NCBI RefSeq assembly: GCF_012927085.1
Contig: NZ_JABBFX010000001.1
Location: 3,472,001-3,536,000 of the forward strand
Length of the DNA stretch: 64,000 nucleotides
Reading direction: 5' to 3'
Source of the DNA: Ramlibacter agri
GTDB lineage: Bacteria > Pseudomonadota > Gammaproteobacteria > Burkholderiales > Burkholderiaceae_C
Positions within the stretch are counted from its first letter, which is position 1. The number at the start of each line of letters is the position of its first letter. The notes beneath the pieces are model-generated. The model did no database searches. It was given only the letters and a program-made list of their open reading frames with translations, and was not told where the DNA came from. Both the position numbers and the translations under genes were made by a program. Below are positions 60,754-64,000 of this stretch, in pieces.

Positions 60754-61803
60754 CTACCGGCCGGGCTGGGAAGCCCAGAGTTGGCGCACCTGGGCCTTCA
60801 CGGCCGCGGGCATGGGTACGTAGCCGAGGCTGGCCGCCGTGGCGTCGCCATGGGTGTAGGCCCAGTCGAAGAAGCGCAGCGCGTCGGCCGTCGCGGCGGG
60901 ATGCTCCAGCTGCCGGTGCAGCAGGATGAAAGTGGCGCCGGTGATGGGCCAGGCGTCGGCGCCCCGCTGCTGCGTCAGCACCTGGTAGAAGCTGCGGTTC
61001 CAGTCCGCGCCGGCGGCCGCCGCCTGGAACGACTGGTCGCCGGGCGCAACGAACTGGCCGGCTGCATTCTGCAGCAACGCGTACTTCATCCGGTTCTGCC
61101 GGACGTAGGAGTACTCCACGTAGCCGATCGAATTGGGCAGCCGCCCGACGAAGGCCGCCACGCCTTCATTGCCCTTGCCGCCGGCGCCGGCCGGCCAGTT
61201 GACCGCGGTGCCTTCGCCCACCCGGGCTTTCCATTCGGCGTTGGTCTTGGACAGGTAGTTGGTGAAGACGAAGGTGCTGCCCGAGCCGTCGGCGCGCCGG
61301 ATCGGGGCGATCGCCGCATCGGGCAGCGCGAGACCGGGGTTCAGGGCCGCGATGGCCGGATCGTTCCACCTTTGCAACCTGCCCAGGTAGATGTCGCCCA
61401 GTACCTGCCCATTCAGGCGCAGCTGGCCCGGGCCGATGCCGGCGATGTTGACGACGGGCACGACGCCACCGATCACGGTCGGGAACTGCAGCAGGCCGTT
61501 CTTTGCCAGCTCCTCGTCGTTCAGGGGCTTGTCGGAGCCGGCGAAATCCAGCGTCCCGGCTTCGACCTGCCGGATGCCGGCTGCCGAGCCCAGGGACTGG
61601 TAGTTGACGTGGGCGCCGCCGCCCTTCGCGTAGTCGGCAGCCCAGCGGGCATAGAGCGGCGCAGGGAAGCTGGCGCCGCCGCCGGTGACCTGCGGCACCA
61701 GGGGCTTGGCCGGCTCCGGGGCATCGTCCAGCGAGTCGTCCCGGTTGCAGCCGACGAGGGCGAGGCAGGCGCACAGGGCGGCTGCCAGCAAGCCGTGCTT
61801 CAT
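60754..61803 (-). CDS. Lipoprotein paralogue of PstS
   Basis: A second phosphate-binding-protein homologue, 349 residues, closely similar along its whole length to the PstS at 50.7 kb (shared [40 protein letters not shown]). It differs in having a lipobox (LALVGCNRDD), so it is tethered to a membrane rather than free. The binding site Ser-Asp (FAGSDKPL) is kept. No permease genes of the Pst type accompany it. It begins nine bases after arsC, in the same operon. Possibly a phosphate scavenger working with Pst, or a receptor that separates phosphate from arsenate. Confidence 0.88.
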   Translation of the reverse strand: MKHGLLAAALCACLALVGCNRDDSLDDAPEPAKPLVPQVTGGGASFPAPLYARWAADYAKGGGAHVNYQSLGSAAGIRQVEAGTLDFAGSDKPLNDEELAKNGLLQFPTVIGGVVPVVNIAGIGPGQLRLNGQVLGDIYLGRLQRWNDPAIAALNPGLALPDAAIAPIRRADGSGSTFVFTNYLSKTNAEWKARVGEGTAVNWPAGAGGKGNEGVAAFVGRLPNSIGYVEYSYVRQNRMKYALLQNAAGQFVAPGDQSFQAAAAGADWNRSFYQVLTQQRGADAWPITGATFILLHRQLEHPAATADALRFFDWAYTHGDATAASLGYVPMPAAVKAQVRQLWASQPGR

Positions 61804-61812
61804 GCCGACCGC

Positions 61813-62235
61813 TCAGCCCCGGCGCTGGCCGGGGTCCTGCACCACGCTGCCGTCCTGCTTGGTGAAAGGCGCGATGGGGCCCACGGGCAGCAGTTCCAGC
61901 ACTTCCTCGCAGGGGCGGCAGACCTTGGTGCCCAGCGCCGTGCGGACGACGGGCCGCTCCATCAGGATCGGATGCTGCTGCATGAAGTCCAGCAGCTGCT
62001 CGTCGCTCCACTTGGCGTCGGCCAGCCCGAGCTCGCCGTAAGGCGTGCCTTTCTCGCGCAGCAACTGGCGCACCGTCATGCCCATCTCGGCGAGCAGCTG
62101 CTTCAGCTCCTCGCGCGAAGGCGGCGTCTTCAGGTACTCGACGACGCGCGGCTCCAGGCCGGCATGGCGCAGCAGCGCCAGCGTGTTGCGGCTGGTGCCG
62201 CAGGCGGGGTTGTGGAAGATCGTGACTTCAGCCAT
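61813..62235 (-). CDS. arsC: Glutaredoxin-dependent arsenate reductase ArsC
   Basis: Reduces arsenate to arsenite with glutaredoxin/glutathione. Active-site C12 in FHNPACGTSRNTLALLR; the arginine-rich substrate pocket blocks are kept (LMERPVVRTALGTKVCRPCEEVLELL). 140 residues. No arsB, acr3 or arsR in the window, so arsenite export must be encoded elsewhere. Its start overlaps the permease gene by eight bases, and pstS2 follows: an unusual partner set. The ArsC/Spx family also includes proteins with other roles, but the Cys and Arg pattern fits ArsC. Confidence 0.85.
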   Translation of the reverse strand: MAEVTIFHNPACGTSRNTLALLRHAGLEPRVVEYLKTPPSREELKQLLAEMGMTVRQLLREKGTPYGELGLADAKWSDEQLLDFMQQHPILMERPVVRTALGTKVCRPCEEVLELLPVGPIAPFTKQDGSVVQDPGQRRG

Positions 62236-63016
62236 GTCCCGATTGTCGCCCGGGCGCGTCCCAGTGTTCCTCCAGCGCGCCCGCGGCCTGGGTGAGCCAG
62301 GTCGTCAGCAGCAGGTAGATGCAGGCCGTGGCCGCCAGCGTCGGCAAGGGCTGGAAGGTGGCGGCCTGCACCCGGTTGCCCACGTTGGTGAGCTCCACGA
62401 CGCCGATGGCAAAGGCCAGCGAGGAATCCTTCAGCAGCGCCACCACGTTGTTGGCCAGCGGCGGCAGCGCGACGCGGATGGCCTGCGGGAACACGACGTG
62501 CGCCTGCACCTGCAGCGGCCGCATGCCCAGGGCGCGGGCGGCGTCGCGCTGGCTGTGCGGCACCGCGATCAGGCCGGCGCGAATGGCCTCGGCGTTGTAG
62601 GCGCCGACGTTGATGGCGAGCGCCACGACGGCGGCGGCGAAGTCCGGCAGGTTCCAGCCCGGCACCAGCACCGGCAGCGCGAAGTAGAAGAACAGGATCT
62701 GCACCAGCAGCGGCGTGCCGCGGATGATCCACAGGTAGGCGCCGGCCACGGCACGCGGCCCGGCACGCTCCGAACTGCGCCCCAGTGCGGCCAACGTGCC
62801 CAGCATGAGGCCGATGGTGCCGGCGGCCAGGGTGAGCCACAGCGTCATGCGGGCGCCGGCCGCGAACTGGGCGGCATTGTTCCCGATCGGCTCCGGCAGC
62901 AGTGCCAGCACGGCGCCCAGCAGCCACAGCGTGGCCACCAGCACCAGGGCTGCCACCAGCAGTCCGGCATGGCCGCGGCGCCGTATCCAGGGGATGGGCC
63001 GCGGCGCAGTCGTCAT
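62228..63016 (-). CDS. Polar amino-acid ABC transporter permease
   Basis: A HisM/GlnP-type permease of 262 residues with about five helices and the EAA loop AVPHSQRDAARALGMRPLQVQAHVVFPQAIRVALPPLANNVVALLKDSSLA. IIRGTPLLVQILFFYFALP is the family's other mark. ATGA overlap with the binding-protein gene before it. No ATPase gene is present, so it must borrow one or be encoded apart. Confidence 0.88.
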   Translation of the reverse strand: MTTAPRPIPWIRRRGHAGLLVAALVLVATLWLLGAVLALLPEPIGNNAAQFAAGARMTLWLTLAAGTIGLMLGTLAALGRSSERAGPRAVAGAYLWIIRGTPLLVQILFFYFALPVLVPGWNLPDFAAAVVALAINVGAYNAEAIRAGLIAVPHSQRDAARALGMRPLQVQAHVVFPQAIRVALPPLANNVVALLKDSSLAFAIGVVELTNVGNRVQAATFQPLPTLAATACIYLLLTTWLTQAAGALEEHWDAPGRQSGHG

Positions 63017-63768
63017 GTGCAGCGCACGTCTTCGCCGAACCAGCGGCGCGACAGCGCCGCATAGCTGCCATCGGCCATCAGTGCCGCCAGGGTCTTGTTC
63101 CACGCCTCCACCAGCGGCAGGTTGCCCTTGGCGGCGGCCGCCGCGATGCGCTCGGTGAACAGCAACTCGCCGGCCTTGAGCTTCAGCTGCGGGTTCTTCT
63201 GCAGCGTCTCCAGCGCCACGAAGCGGTCCGACACCCAGGCGTCGACGCGGCCGGTGACCAGGGCCGCGCGGGCATCCACGTCCGTCGGGAAGTTCTTCAC
63301 GTCCCTGGGCGGCGGCACCAGCTTCTTCACCTGCTCCAGGTAGGTGGTGCCGGTCTGCACGGCGACGGTGCGGCCGGCGAGGTCCCTGGCGCGGCGGATC
63401 TTCGGGTCGCGCGCAACCACGAGACCGCCGGAGCAATAGTGCGGCGCCATGAAGCTGACGGCCTTCGCGCGCTCCTCGGTGATGCCGTGCGAGGCGATCA
63501 CCACGTCCCAGCGGTCCTGGCCCAGGCCGGTGAGCAGGCCGTCGAAGCCCAGTGTCTTCCATTCCAGCGCGAGGCCCATCTTCTTCGCGACGAGCTGCGC
63601 GAGTTCGACCTCGAAACCGGTGAGCCGGCCCTGGTCGAAATAGTTGAAGGGCGCGAAGGCGCCTTCGGTGGCGATCCGCAGCTTGCCGCTGCGGCGGATT
63701 TCGGCGAGCGGGCGGGCGCCCGCGGCGAGGGGGAGCAATGCGAAAGCGAGTACTGCGCGGCGATGCAT
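63013..63768 (-). CDS. Periplasmic amino-acid-binding protein (ABC type)
   Basis: A type II solute-binding protein of the polar amino acid group (SBP_bac_3), 251 residues, short signal peptide (MHRRAVLAFALLPLAAGARPL). LRIATEGAFAPFNYFDQGRLTGFEVELAQLVAKKMGL is the classic N-terminal lobe; VAVQTGTTYLEQVKK and DAWVSDRFVALETL follow. First gene of the four-gene set (binding protein, permease, arsC, pstS2). Ligand unknown, likely a polar amino acid. Confidence 0.87.
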   Translation of the reverse strand: MHRRAVLAFALLPLAAGARPLAEIRRSGKLRIATEGAFAPFNYFDQGRLTGFEVELAQLVAKKMGLALEWKTLGFDGLLTGLGQDRWDVVIASHGITEERAKAVSFMAPHYCSGGLVVARDPKIRRARDLAGRTVAVQTGTTYLEQVKKLVPPPRDVKNFPTDVDARAALVTGRVDAWVSDRFVALETLQKNPQLKLKAGELLFTERIAAAAAKGNLPLVEAWNKTLAALMADGSYAALSRRWFGEDVRCT

Positions 63769-63792
63769 GGCTCAAGTGTCGGACCAAAAGCA

Positions 63793-63816
63793 AAAGCGGC
63801 GCAACTGCGCCGCTTT
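63793..63816. terminator. Terminator after rho
   Basis: AAAGCGGCGC / GCGCCGCTTT, ten base pairs with a four-base loop, 26 bases after the rho stop and 24 before the binding-protein ATG. It separates rho from the inserted cassette. A-rich sequence upstream gives a U-rich tail on the minus strand. Confidence 0.8.
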
Positions 63817-63841
63817 GCGGTGGGGAGGTGTGACGGGCGGG

Positions 63842-64000
63842 TCAGCCGCCGCGGCGCATCATGTCGAAGAACTCCACGTTGGTCTTGGTGGCCTTCATCG
63901 ACTTCAGCACCATTTCCATCGCCTCGATCTCGTCCATGTTGTACATGAACTGGCGCAGGATGCGGGTCTTCTGCAGGATCTCGGGGGCCAGCAGCAGTTC
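63842..64000 (-). CDS. rho: Transcription termination factor Rho, C-terminal end
   Basis: The last 52 codons of rho, cut by the window edge. The protein ends with the helical tail KTRILRQFMYNMDEIEAMEMV then KATKTNVEFFDMMRRGG, as in proteobacterial Rho. The start is outside. A terminator follows its stop at 63793-63816. Confidence 0.93.
   Translation of the reverse strand, partial: ELLLAPEILQKTRILRQFMYNMDEIEAMEMVLKSMKATKTNVEFFDMMRRGG

Overview
The window comes from a high-GC betaproteobacterium, most likely Burkholderiales and probably family Comamonadaceae. The evidence is gene order (rpsB-tsf-pyrH-frr-uppS-cdsA-dxr-rseP-bamA-skp-lpxD-fabZ-lpxA-lpxB-rnhB, carAB-greA, rlmE-ftsH-folP-glmM-pst), strongly G/C-biased third codon positions and the protein sequences. 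It is almost entirely chromosomal core. I see no transposase, integrase, phage gene or CRISPR array. There is one tRNA gene, tRNA-Leu(CAG), with a broken 3' copy beside it.

Layout. 1-4.9 kb: the end of rimO, tRNA-Leu and its fragment, rnr, a DedA membrane protein and an SDR oxidoreductase. 4.9-8.9 kb, minus strand: an amidase-dadA-nnr operon. 9.1-24.2 kb, plus strand: translation factors, then isoprenoid and phospholipid precursors, the RseP protease, BamA/Skp outer-membrane assembly and lipid A synthesis, ending with rnhB and a TrmH-type methyltransferase. 24.3-31 kb: carAB with a structured leader, a Kdo 3-hydroxylase, an alpha/beta hydrolase, greA and a DUF4149 protein. 31.5-37 kb: yhbY, rlmE, ftsH, folP, glmM.

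37.5-57.4 kb is a continuous phosphate island. It holds PPK2 with a CYTH-CHAD triphosphatase, an N-acyltransferase/PlcP-type phospholipase C/Agt-type glycosyltransferase operon, ppk1-sixA, a histone-H1-like protein, ppx, a periplasmic binding protein, and pstS-pstC-pstA-pstB-phoU-phoB-phoR. Pho-box-like pairs of 7-mers with an 11-bp period lie before ppk1 (two tandem pairs), pstS, the divergent binding protein, the acyltransferase operon and, more weakly, ppk2. This suggests a PhoB regulon that joins phosphate uptake, polyphosphate turnover and replacement of phospholipids by phosphorus-free lipids. The acyltransferase-plcP-agt operon is the best candidate for a little-described system.

57.3-64 kb, minus strand: a MATE exporter that overlaps phoR tail to tail, a large membrane protein, rpmE2, then a cassette (amino-acid ABC binding protein and permease, arsC, and a lipoprotein paralogue of PstS) lying between rpmE2 and the 3' end of rho. 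All functions are read from sequence motifs and context; nothing was searched against a database.
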